DNA from: Nanobdellota archaeon
Lineage (GTDB): Archaea > Nanobdellota > Nanobdellia > Woesearchaeales > GCA-2686295
Reading direction: 5' to 3'
Assembly: GCA_018812505.1 (NCBI GenBank)
Contig: JAHJDK010000222.1
Coordinates: forward strand, 1-10,772
DNA length: 10,772 nucleotides
Every line of letters begins with the position of its first letter. The first letter of the stretch is position 1. Made by a program: the position numbers and the translations under genes. The notes under the pieces are model-generated. The model had not been told where the DNA came from and did not search any database. It saw nothing but the letters and a program-made list of their open reading frames with translations. This document shows positions 1 to 5,229 of this stretch, in pieces.

Positions 1-310
1 TAATTAATATATTTTTAGCTTCCTCATTTTTCTCTTTTGATTTAATCAGTATATTGTTAAGTTTTGATTTGTCTTGTAGGATTTTTAAGAAAAAATTGTT
101 AGCTTCATCAATCTCCTTTTTTGGTCTGAAGAAGTAAAGATATTTTTCATTGAAGTGGTGAATTTGATTTTTGCATTCAAATCCTAATTCTTTTTTTAGA
201 GCTTGACCTTCCACGTCTATAAATACGCTTATAATAAATGTTTTATGTGTTCTTTTGGCATATTCCTGCCATTCAAATTGTTTTAGCTTGTTGAATTCTT
301 TATTGTTCAT
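1..310 (-). CDS. N-terminal part of an unidentified protein, possibly PEP-utilising-enzyme-like (runs off the window)
   Basis: An open frame begins at the ATG read from 310 down to 308 and stays open for 103 codons to the window edge, so the 3' end is missing. The product starts MNNKEFNKLKQFEW and has no signal peptide or membrane segment. The second half is lysine-rich and helical. The spacing of an early W-x-x-Y-x-x-R, a KKELGF segment and a following YFFRPKKEIDEANNFF stretch recalls N-terminal parts of PEP synthase-like proteins in DPANN archaea, but no catalytic motif lies in the visible part, so this is a weak guess. There is no SD, and the start follows a lyase-like remnant by 7 nt, so it is probably co-transcribed with the eS6 gene upstream. 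Confidence 0.6.
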   Translation of the reverse strand, partial: MNNKEFNKLKQFEWQEYAKRTHKTFIISVFIDVEGQALKKELGFECKNQIHHFNEKYLYFFRPKKEIDEANNFFLKILQDKSKLNNILIKSKEKNEEAKNILI

Positions 311-317
311 AGTTAAT

Positions 318-421
318 TTATTCTTTTTTAAGTTCTTCTGCCACTTTCTTGTATGCTTCCCTGAATGGAATTCCTTTTTTTACTAGCTTGTATGCTTCTT
401 CTGTTGCGAATAGTTTTTTGG
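318..421 (-). pseudogene. C-terminal remnant of argininosuccinate lyase
   Basis: Between the eS6 stop and the next start, one minus-strand frame reads KKLFATEEAYKLVKKG, then IPFREAYKKVAEELKKE and a TAA. The ATEEAYKLVKKG-PFREAY pattern is that of the C-terminal end of argininosuccinate lyases. The frame is open only to 440, where an in-frame TAA closes it, and the stretch has no ATG and no usable upstream GTG or TTG start. The rest of the lyase would have to overlap the eS6 gene and is absent. I therefore call it a decayed 3' end left by a deletion. It lies in the -1 frame relative to eS6, directly after its last codons (GCG AAA AAG), so fusion by frameshifting is a formal alternative. Confidence 0.55.
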
Positions 422-844
422 TTATTGCTTTTTCGCAGTTTTATCTTTTTTTGGAGCTTCTGCAGTTGCTTCTTTAGCTGGATTTAAACTATCTTTTCCG
501 TATTTTAGAATTTTAAGGTTTATCTGTACTGTTTTTTGTCCGATAGTATTGCCTGCAACAGTTCTTCTTAATCTAGTTCCCTTTCTCTTATGTCTTGTTC
601 CAACACCGCAAGTTATTAATACTTTTTTTCTTCCAACACCTATAACGTCTTTTCTCATAGGAAATCCGCTAGAGTCAGAACCGCCTGTAATCTCAAATTC
701 ATATCCTGGGAATCCTATCTTGCTGCCAGTTACTTTGTCTCCAATTTTTTTGCTTAGAAATTCTTTGGCTTCGATGCCAACAATATCTTTTTTTAATGAT
801 TTCCCAGTTTTTGGGTCACCAATATTTATTTTATATTCTGCCAT
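422..844 (-). CDS. rps6e: small ribosomal subunit protein eS6 (S6e)
   Basis: The 140-residue product is a clear archaeal eS6, a component of the small ribosomal subunit shared with eukaryotes. Family hallmarks are the N-terminal MAEYKINIGDPKTGKS, the GSKIGFPGYEFEITGGSDSSGFPMRKDV core (residues about 41-68), and the basic HKRKGTRLRRTVAGNTI stretch near residues 84-100. The last 25 residues are an alanine/lysine-rich tail that is probably disordered. The start is supported by the SD GGGAGG at 852-857, 7 nt upstream of the ATG. The leader is about 75 nt long and contains a hairpin. A DUF4346-like gene lies upstream on the same strand, and its stop overlaps the likely TATA region of eS6. Confidence 0.97.
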   Translation of the reverse strand: MAEYKINIGDPKTGKSLKKDIVGIEAKEFLSKKIGDKVTGSKIGFPGYEFEITGGSDSSGFPMRKDVIGVGRKKVLITCGVGTRHKRKGTRLRRTVAGNTIGQKTVQINLKILKYGKDSLNPAKEATAEAPKKDKTAKKQ

Positions 845-878
845 TTTTTTCCCTCCCGAGGAATTCTGAAAGGTTTTT

Positions 879-908
879 CTCCTGACATCGCCTTCTTGAC
901 GTCCTCAG
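879..908 (-). promoter_or_regulatory. hairpin in the eS6 mRNA leader
   Basis: In the minus-strand leader, GACGTC pairs with GATGTC (6 bp including one G-U) around an eight-base loop. Below it, a GAG/AGG internal loop could form G-A pairs, and CT/AG closes the base. The stretch is clearly richer in GC than the surrounding T-rich DNA. Ribosomal-protein leaders often bind a ribosomal protein for feedback control, so a regulatory role is possible, but none is demonstrated here. Confidence 0.35.
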
Positions 909-941
909 CAAGTGTTAAGAAAAAATGTTTGTTTAAAAATG

Positions 942-950
942 TTTTTATAA
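942..950 (-). promoter_or_regulatory. probable TATA box for the eS6 gene
   Basis: TTATAAAAA on the minus strand would place transcription start near 919, giving a leader of about 75 nt. It overlaps the last codons of the upstream DUF4346-like gene. A second AT-rich candidate lies at about 931-940. Confidence 0.4.
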
Positions 951-1277
951 ATTTAATTTTTCATCCTGTCTGTACTTTAATCTTTTTTTGATTGCAATGT
1001 ATGCTTTTCTGAGTTCGCTGCCAAGGTATGCTGCGTGCTGCATGTTGGTAATCCATTCATCTTTGATTATTTTATAATATAAGTCTTCAGGATTTTTCCC
1101 TGAGTACCTTGCAATTTCTTCATGACTTTTTATGAATCCGCCCATTAATTGGTCCTCTTGTACTTTCATAATTCCTACTTCTATCTTATTTTCATGTATT
1201 CTTATTAAGACATAACTTTTTTTATCCATATCCCATTCTTCTTTGGTTCTTGGGTTAACGCAGATTTTGTTTTTCAT
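945..1277 (-). CDS. DUF4346-like protein
   Basis: The product is a 110-residue soluble protein. It opens with CVNPRTKEEWDMDKKSYVLIRI and contains HAAYLGSELRKAYIAI at about residues 81-96, with a KYRQDEKLNL end. This layout (an NPRT-x-x-EW start, a central helix entering IIKD, then H-A-A-Y-L-G-x-E-L-x-K-A and a QDE terminus) matches my memory of the DUF4346 domain. That domain is found in archaea and is annotated near tetrahydromethanopterin methyltransferase or thymidylate-synthase-like proteins. Its biochemical role is unknown to me. A TATA box about 25 nt upstream of the ATG suggests a leaderless transcript. It is divergent from a small ferredoxin, separated by 73 bp. Confidence 0.7.
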   Translation of the reverse strand: MKNKICVNPRTKEEWDMDKKSYVLIRIHENKIEVGIMKVQEDQLMGGFIKSHEEIARYSGKNPEDLYYKIIKDEWITNMQHAAYLGSELRKAYIAIKKRLKYRQDEKLNL

Positions 1278-1298
1278 GAGTCTGTTTGTTGTTTGTAA

Positions 1299-1308
1299 AC
1301 TTATATGT
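1299..1308 (-). promoter_or_regulatory. TATA box of the DUF4346-like gene
   Basis: CATATAAG on the minus strand is centred about 25 nt upstream of the start codon, the spacing expected if transcription begins at or next to the ATG. Confidence 0.5.
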
Positions 1309-1320
1309 TTTTCGATATAT

Positions 1321-1330
1321 TTTTATAAAA
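1321..1330 (+). promoter_or_regulatory. TATA box of the ferredoxin gene
   Basis: TTTTATAAAA is centred about 25 nt upstream of the ATG at 1351. This supports that start over the in-frame ATG at 1243 and suggests a leaderless mRNA. Confidence 0.55.
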
Positions 1331-1350
1331 ACTTGTTTTGCAGGTATTTC

Positions 1351-1599
1351 ATGAAACGAGTTAAGGTTGTTTATGATCGTGACAAGTGTGTTAGTGCTGT
1401 TACCTGTGCTAATTTGAATCCAGAGCTTTGGGAGATGAGTCGTGAAGATGCAAAAGCTAATCTTAAAGGTTCTAAAAAAGTTGGTGATAAATGGGTTTTA
1501 GAAACTGAATTAACCAGGTATTTACAGATGGCTACTGAGCAGTGTCCTGCAAATGTTATAGAAATATTTGACTTGGAAACAGGCGAGAAATTATTTTAA
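1351..1599 (+). CDS. small three-cysteine ferredoxin
   Basis: The product is an 82-residue single-cluster ferredoxin-like protein. The N-terminal VVYDRDKCVSAVTCANLNPE and the C-terminal EQCPANVIEIFDLETGEKL match the classic ferredoxin halves. The cysteines are C13, C19 and C65 (followed by Pro). The usual middle ligand of a C-x2-C-x2-C motif is Ala16, so only three ligands remain, which fits a [3Fe-4S] cluster or a [4Fe-4S] cluster with a non-cysteine ligand. It probably serves as a cytosolic electron carrier; the partner cannot be read from the sequence. I chose the ATG at 1351 because the TATA box sits just upstream and because residues encoded before it look non-conserved and hydrophobic. 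It is divergent from the DUF4346-like gene. Confidence 0.85.
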   Translation: MKRVKVVYDRDKCVSAVTCANLNPELWEMSREDAKANLKGSKKVGDKWVLETELTRYLQMATEQCPANVIEIFDLETGEKLF

Positions 1600-1650
1600 A
1601 TATACTGTTTGTAATCCAAAAATTCTAAGCTAGTTTTTAAGAACAGTTGT

Positions 1651-1812
1651 TTATAATTTATTTATTATGCTTTTGATGAAGTCTTCGTACTTCATTTCAG
1701 TGCTTAATAATTGAATATTTTGGTTAGGTATTTTTTCAGTTGCTTCAACTTCCTTTAAATGTTGTTTCAGTACTTGCTTTATTAATTCTTTTTCTTTTTT
1801 TGTCAAATTCAT
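1651..1812 (-). CDS. 53-residue hypothetical protein, co-transcribed with tRNA-Gln
   Basis: A short frame encodes MNLTKKEKELIKQVL followed by a charged helical segment and ends with YEDFIKSIINKL. The SD AGGTGA sits about 5 nt upstream of the ATG, which supports translation. The protein is charged and predicted mostly helical, with no membrane segment or metal motif. I do not recognise it. It starts 19 nt after the 3' end of the tRNA-Gln gene on the same strand, leaving no room for its own promoter. Its mRNA is therefore probably released from the tRNA precursor by 3' processing. Confidence 0.65.
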   Translation of the reverse strand: MNLTKKEKELIKQVLKQHLKEVEATEKIPNQNIQLLSTEMKYEDFIKSIINKL

Positions 1813-1845
1813 TGTTTCACCTATATATTAATAGCCCTGCACGGA

Positions 1846-1930
1846 CTTTCGTCGAAAGCATCGATGTTCCAAACCTAGTGTACTCGACGTAGTCGATGTA
1901 CGCTTAGGGCTCGACGAACGATACCGTCGT
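1846..1930 (-). other. intron 2 of tRNA-Gln, T loop (85 nt)
   Basis: The insert lies between positions 59 and 60. The outer helix is the T stem (CACGG/CCGUG). The central helix is exon UUCG with intron CGAA, flanked by bulges AAA and AGU, cut as AA|A and AG|U. No inner helix is obvious, so this is a relaxed bulge-helix-bulge. The intron is about 51% GC, far above the window. It has internal hairpins, such as CGACG/CGUCG near its 5' end and a central GUAC-UCGAC/GUCGA-GUAC stem. Confidence 0.8.
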
Positions 1931-1967
1931 TTCGAACCGTGGTCATCGGATCCAGAGTCCGATATGA

Positions 1968-2001
1968 TTGGCCTCTTCTCATGATTGATTCTTGAAAAGT
2001 G
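1968..2001 (-). other. intron 1 of tRNA-Gln, D loop (34 nt)
   Basis: The insert lies between positions 21 and 22 of the mature tRNA. A bulge-helix-bulge can be drawn: exon GGCC pairs with the GGCC near the intron's 3' end. The flanking bulges are AAC and AAU, cut as AA|C and AA|U. Inside, CUUUUC pairs with GAGAAG (6 bp with one G-U). The junction gives exactly the expected GGCCAA-TCAT. Because GGCCAA occurs at both ends, sequence alone leaves a six-base ambiguity, which the fold resolves. Confidence 0.8.
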
Positions 2002-2052
2002 TTGGCCGCTACACTACAGGGCTATTTTTTTGTTTTTGTGAAAACAGTAACA

Positions 2053-2062
2053 TATTTAAATA
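2053..2062. promoter_or_regulatory. TATA element between tRNA-Gln and uL16
   Basis: TATTTAAATA is palindromic and lies about 35 nt upstream of the mature tRNA-Gln 5' end on the minus strand. It could also drive uL16 on the plus strand, giving a leader of about 50 nt. Use in both directions is an inference. Confidence 0.45.
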
Positions 2063-2133
2063 GGTTGTTTTTTCGAAAACCTATAAGAAAAATCAAGATT
2101 TTTGAATTTTTAAAAGCAAAAAGGTTTTAAAAA

Positions 2134-2673
2134 ATGGCTAAACTAAGAAGAGCGGTTGCTTACAGAAGGATTGAAAGACCTTATACTAGGAAGAGTAAGT
2201 ATAGAAGTAAGCAGTTTGTTAGGGGTACGCCTAGTAATAAAATTGTTAAGTATGACATGGGTGATCCTAAGAGGAATTTTGATTACACTATTTCTTTGAA
2301 ATGTGGTTCTAACATCCAGATTAGACATAATGCTCTTGAATCTGGCAGACTAACTTGTAATAGGTTGTTGGAGTCTATTTGTGGTAAACAAGGTTATAAG
2401 TTGAAGTTATTGGTTTATCCTCATCATATTCTTAGGGAGAATCCTTTGGCTGCTGGTGCTGGTGCTGATAGGATGAGTACTGGTATGAAAAAATCTTTTG
2501 GTAAGCCGGTTGGTTTGGCTGCTCAGGTTTCTAAGGGTCAAATATTGTTTCAGGCTTCTGTTGATAAGCAGTTTTTAAGCACTGGCAAGAAGGCTATTTC
2601 TAGAATTAGACATAAATTGCCTTGTGGTTGCAAAGTAGAAATTGTTGAGAATAAAATCGTTGTGAATAATTAG
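2134..2673 (+). CDS. rpl10e: large ribosomal subunit protein uL16 (L10e)
   Basis: The 179-residue product is the archaeal L10e/uL16 protein, which sits near the A site and P site of the large subunit. Signature stretches include RPYTRKSKYRSKQFVRGTP near the N-terminus and the central HILRENPLAAGAGADRM segment (about residues 98-114). STGMKKSFGKPVGLAAQV follows, and KAISRIRHKLPCGCKVEI lies near the end. The length is typical of the family. A weak AAAGG lies about 10 nt upstream of the ATG. Its TAG stop overlaps the TAA of the convergent NOG1-like gene by sharing the bases TTAG. Two proteins linked to large-subunit assembly are thus adjacent. Confidence 0.96.
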   Translation: MAKLRRAVAYRRIERPYTRKSKYRSKQFVRGTPSNKIVKYDMGDPKRNFDYTISLKCGSNIQIRHNALESGRLTCNRLLESICGKQGYKLKLLVYPHHILRENPLAAGAGADRMSTGMKKSFGKPVGLAAQVSKGQILFQASVDKQFLSTGKKAISRIRHKLPCGCKVEIVENKIVVNN

Positions 2674-3629
2674 TATTTTTTCATTTCTTCCATAACTATC
2701 TTTTTTAATTCTTCTAGGTCTGTTACTACTTTTGTTTTCTTCTTGAAGTCACTTACAGTTTTTTTATCTAATATGTCTGTTTTGCTTAGGTAGTTGATTA
2801 TTGGTTTGTCGAATTCTCTTAGTTTTTTTAGTAATTTTTTTTGATCTTTCAAAGGGTATGGTTCTGTTAGGTCGAATGTGTATATTATCATGTTTGTGCA
2901 GTATTTGATTGCGAGGTAGGCTATTTTTTCTATGTTGTTCATCTTGTTGAATCTATCGAGTGTTCCTGGTGTGTCTATCAATTGTGCTTTACGGGTTTCT
3001 GTTTTTATGTAGCCCATGTTCAACTTTTTAGTTGTGAATGCGTATGATTTTATTTCTGGTTTTGCAGTTGTTATTTTGCTTAGCAATGTGCTTTTGCCTA
3101 CGTTTGGGAATCCTGCTATTGCAACTGTGAATATGTTATCTTTTATTGATGGAAATTCTCTCATTATTTTTCTGGTTTCTTCCAGGAATGCAAGGTTTTT
3201 TGATATTTGTTTTAGTACTGATGATATTCTGCCGTAGTATTGTTGTGAGTGTTTCCTTATGTCTTCAATAGTTTTTGATCCTCTTATCTTGGATTTGTAT
3301 TGTCTTGAGAATTCGCTTGTCTTCTTGTTTGCCCAGTCCATGGCACCTAGTGATTTTTTTAATTCTTTATAGTCTATAGTGGTTCTTACTAGTTCGGTGT
3401 AGAATTCTGTTAGGTTCTCAAAATTTGGGAATGATATTATGATGTTTCTAAGTTTGCTGTTTAATACGCTGTTTATCGTTTCTATCTTTGTGAATTCTAG
3501 TATTTTGATTTTTGTTAGTTTATCAGATGATGGTCCTATTTTTTTTTGTGATGATTTTGTGCGCGCTTTTTTGAATGCTACGTCTAAGTAGAACTTGTAA
3601 TTTTCTATTTTTGGAACTTCAAATGACAT
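2670..3629 (-). CDS. NOG1-like GTPase (large-subunit assembly)
   Basis: The product is a 319-residue protein with an N-terminal helical domain (about 1-165) followed by a Ras-like GTPase domain of the OBG/NOG1 class. Visible motifs are G1 GFPNVGKST (173-181), a G2 threonine pair in YAFTT (196-200), G3 DTPG (229-232), and G4 as SKTD (282-285) rather than NKxD. The N-terminal LGAMDWANKKTSEFSRQY and the YYGR segment before the G domain match NOG1. That family binds the large ribosomal subunit and acts in its maturation. The gene is leaderless-like, with TTTATAAAA about 26 nt upstream of the ATG. It converges on uL16 with overlapping stops. Confidence 0.9.
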   Translation of the reverse strand: MSFEVPKIENYKFYLDVAFKKARTKSSQKKIGPSSDKLTKIKILEFTKIETINSVLNSKLRNIIISFPNFENLTEFYTELVRTTIDYKELKKSLGAMDWANKKTSEFSRQYKSKIRGSKTIEDIRKHSQQYYGRISSVLKQISKNLAFLEETRKIMREFPSIKDNIFTVAIAGFPNVGKSTLLSKITTAKPEIKSYAFTTKKLNMGYIKTETRKAQLIDTPGTLDRFNKMNNIEKIAYLAIKYCTNMIIYTFDLTEPYPLKDQKKLLKKLREFDKPIINYLSKTDILDKKTVSDFKKKTKVVTDLEELKKIVMEEMKKY

Positions 3630-3650
3630 TTTTTTAAGAAATGGTTGTGG

Positions 3651-3660
3651 TTTTATAAAC
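3651..3660 (-). promoter_or_regulatory. TATA box of the NOG1-like gene
   Basis: GTTTATAAAA on the minus strand is centred about 26 nt upstream of the ATG, implying a leaderless transcript. Confidence 0.6.
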
Positions 3661-3706
3661 TTTGAGAAAAAAATGTTTTACTTTAAAGTAAGAACTAATC
3701 AAAAGA

Positions 3707-3714
3707 TTTATATA
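3707..3714 (+). promoter_or_regulatory. TATA box of the trypsin-fold protein gene
   Basis: TTTATATA preceded by AAAAGA (BRE-like) predicts transcription start near 3738. This excludes the upstream in-frame ATG at 3673 and supports the ATG at 3748. Confidence 0.65.
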
Positions 3715-3747
3715 CCTAATTGTTCATTATTTTATAGAGCAGTGACC

Positions 3748-4419
3748 ATGTTTTTTATTCCTAATATCGAAAACAGAAATAACTCTAAGAAGTTAAAAGT
3801 AGTTTTGAATGAGTTAATTGATTCTTTTAATATTGATTTTTCTAAGGATAATTCTAATTCTTTAGAAGAAAATGTATTAGAGATTATGATGTTTGGTAAA
3901 ACTATATCTAATGGCTTATTAATGACCAATAATGGTTATTTTTTCATGCCAAAATGTTTTGTTGGCAATATTTCTTATAAATTTGTTCGTTATCAGGGTA
4001 AACCTTTTGGTGTTGAAAAAGTTTGTTTTGATCTTGAAAATGAAGATCTGGCTTTGTTAAAGGCGAATATGGATGGTGAATCAAAAATACTGAATTATGA
4101 TATGAATAGAGGTGTTAATTTAGCTAAGAGTGTTGTAAGGATAATTGAAAAATATGATAATAAAATAAATATTGTTAGTGGTTTGGTTGAATCTGTTTCA
4201 AATTATAAGTGTAGAAAAGGAATGAATAATAAAAAATCTTATTATCCTGATGATATATTCTTAGTGCCTTCTGAAGACCCCAAATTTCTAGGAAGTCCAG
4301 TGATTGATGAGAATAATAAATTAGTAGGTTTGTATTTTTTATCTGATGATCAACCAGTGGCTATAAGTTTGAATCAAATGGTAGAATTATTATCAAAATA
4401 TAGAGCTAGTGTCAACTGA
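3748..4419 (+). CDS. trypsin-fold protein with degenerate catalytic residues (apparent pseudoprotease)
   Basis: The product has 223 residues from the ATG chosen by promoter position; there is no signal peptide or membrane segment. Its layout follows trypsin/HtrA-type domains: a strand pair GLLMTNNGYFFMPKCFVG (56-73), an acidic DLALLKA segment (100-106), and a late LGSPVIDENNKLVGLY (181-196). The last of these corresponds to the GDSGSP-x-x-x-x-NG-x-LVGI region of active enzymes. In that reading the catalytic His position is Cys70, Asp100 is kept, and the nucleophile Ser is Leu181 (KFLGSP in place of GDSGSP). It would then be an inactive relative used for binding or scaffolding. The family assignment rests on these patterns only. 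It is divergent from the NOG1-like gene. Confidence 0.6.
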   Translation: MFFIPNIENRNNSKKLKVVLNELIDSFNIDFSKDNSNSLEENVLEIMMFGKTISNGLLMTNNGYFFMPKCFVGNISYKFVRYQGKPFGVEKVCFDLENEDLALLKANMDGESKILNYDMNRGVNLAKSVVRIIEKYDNKINIVSGLVESVSNYKCRKGMNNKKSYYPDDIFLVPSEDPKFLGSPVIDENNKLVGLYFLSDDQPVAISLNQMVELLSKYRASVN

Positions 4420-4434
4420 TTTGTTTTGGAAAAA

Positions 4435-4443
4435 TTTATAAAC
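4435..4443 (+). promoter_or_regulatory. TATA box of the PAC2-family gene
   Basis: TTTATAAAC predicts a start near 4464, leaving a short leader that contains the strong SD GAGGTGA (4467-4473), 4 nt before the ATG. Confidence 0.55.
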
Positions 4444-4477
4444 ATTATAGTCGTAGGTTTATTTATGAGGTGAAATT

Positions 4478-5173
4478 ATGAAGATTCTTTTGAAGAAAAA
4501 GCCGCATAATCCAATTATTATTGAGGGTTTTCCTGGTTTTGGACTTGTTGGCACTATTGTTACTGAGTTTTTGATTGAGCATATGAACTGCGAGTTGATT
4601 GGTGAGTTTTTGTATGATGATTTGCCTGCAATGATTGCAATCCATAAGGGTAAGATTGTCAAGCCAATGGCGGTTCATTATTCTAAAAAGTACAATGTGA
4701 TTATCTTGCAAACTATTTTGAATCCTAAAGGTAAGGAGTGGGATATAGCTGATGCTATTCTTGACATGGCTGATAAGGTTAATGCCAAAAAGATTTTGAG
4801 TGTTGAAGGAGTTGCTTCTCAGTCTTTGATGCCAAATAAAGACACAAAGCTATTTTATTATGGTGATGATTCCTTGAAAAAAGTTGGTTTGGAACCTATT
4901 GATGAAAGTATTATTGTAGGTGTAACTTCTAGTATTATGTTGAAAGCTGATAATCCTGTTTGTATTTTTGCAGAGACTCATTCTGCTCTACCAGACAGTA
5001 AGGCAGCTGCAAAGGTTATTGAAGTTTTGGACAAGTACCTTGGCTTAAAGGTTGATTACAAGCCTCTGTTGAAACAGGCAGAGGAATTTGAGAATAAGCT
5101 TAAGAACATGATACAGCAAACCTCTAAAACTACTGAGGAAAGCGATAAGAAGTATATGAGCTACTTGGGATAA
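4478..5173 (+). CDS. PAC2-family protein (proteasome-assembly-chaperone-like)
   Basis: The product has 231 residues. The N-terminal IIIEGFPGFGLVGTIVTEFL (13-32) is the hallmark of the PAC2 family, which includes archaeal PbaA/PbaB. Those are homologues of eukaryotic proteasome assembly chaperones that bind proteasome-type rings or related complexes. The core continues with LPAMIAIHKGKIVKP, a KILSVEGVAS strand-loop (about 108-118) and AETHSALPDSKAAAKVIEVL (about 166-186). The C-terminal 35 residues are charged and helical, as in other members, where the tail contacts partners. The start is fixed by the SD GAGGTGA. Its own promoter separates it from the preceding gene. Which complex it serves here cannot be read from the window. 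Confidence 0.88.
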   Translation: MKILLKKKPHNPIIIEGFPGFGLVGTIVTEFLIEHMNCELIGEFLYDDLPAMIAIHKGKIVKPMAVHYSKKYNVIILQTILNPKGKEWDIADAILDMADKVNAKKILSVEGVASQSLMPNKDTKLFYYGDDSLKKVGLEPIDESIIVGVTSSIMLKADNPVCIFAETHSALPDSKAAAKVIEVLDKYLGLKVDYKPLLKQAEEFENKLKNMIQQTSKTTEESDKKYMSYLG

Positions 5174-5197
5174 TTTTATTAGCCGATTAGACTTAAA

Positions 5198-5206
5198 GTT
5201 TATTAA
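5198..5206 (+). promoter_or_regulatory. TATA box of the methyltransferase gene
   Basis: GTTTATTAA is centred about 28 nt upstream of the ATG. No SD is visible, so the transcript is probably leaderless. Confidence 0.45.
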
Positions 5207-5229
5207 TCTCTTGTACTTTCTAGTTTTTT

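Larger units (their letters stand above)
1832..2023 (-). tRNA. tRNA-Gln(CTG) interrupted by two introns
   Basis: Joined exons give a 73-nt tRNA. The acceptor stem is AGCCCTG/CAGGGCT, the D arm GTGT-AGCGGCCAA-TCAT, and the anticodon stem TCGGA/TCCGA with loop CTCTGGA. The variable region is TGAC, and the T arm is CACGG-TTCGAAT-CCGTG. The discriminator base is A, and no CCA is encoded. The anticodon CTG (at 1953-1955) reads CAG codons, so the tRNA is glutamine-specific; the A1-U72 pair and the anticodon loop are typical of archaeal tRNA-Gln. The unspliced gene is 192 nt. Exons are 2023-2002, 1967-1931 and 1845-1832. A TATTTAAATA element lies 30-39 nt upstream. Without removal of both inserts neither the D arm nor the T loop can form. 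Confidence 0.9.

Noticed and set aside
549..869. Plus-strand frame over the eS6 gene
   Set aside because: It is the antisense shadow of eS6 with no promoter, SD or recognisable motif.
1243..1350. Longer ferredoxin start at the ATG at 1243
   Set aside because: It would overlap the start of the divergent gene and span both promoters; the TATA at 1321-1330 and family alignment support 1351.
1846..1930. The many inverted repeats here as a transposon end or CRISPR-like array
   Set aside because: The repeats are irregular with no constant unit or spacer, and the segment is explained as a tRNA intron.
3673..3747. Upstream start for the trypsin-fold protein
   Set aside because: The predicted TATA box lies downstream of this ATG, so the transcript would not include it.
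4465..4473. Two-codon ORF (ATG AGG TGA) overlapping the SD of the PAC2 gene
   Set aside because: Such a short ORF arises readily by chance inside a GAGGTGA SD, and nothing else supports control.
4463..4711. Minus-strand frames over the start of the PAC2 gene
   Set aside because: They lie opposite a well-supported gene and have no SD or similarity that I recognise.
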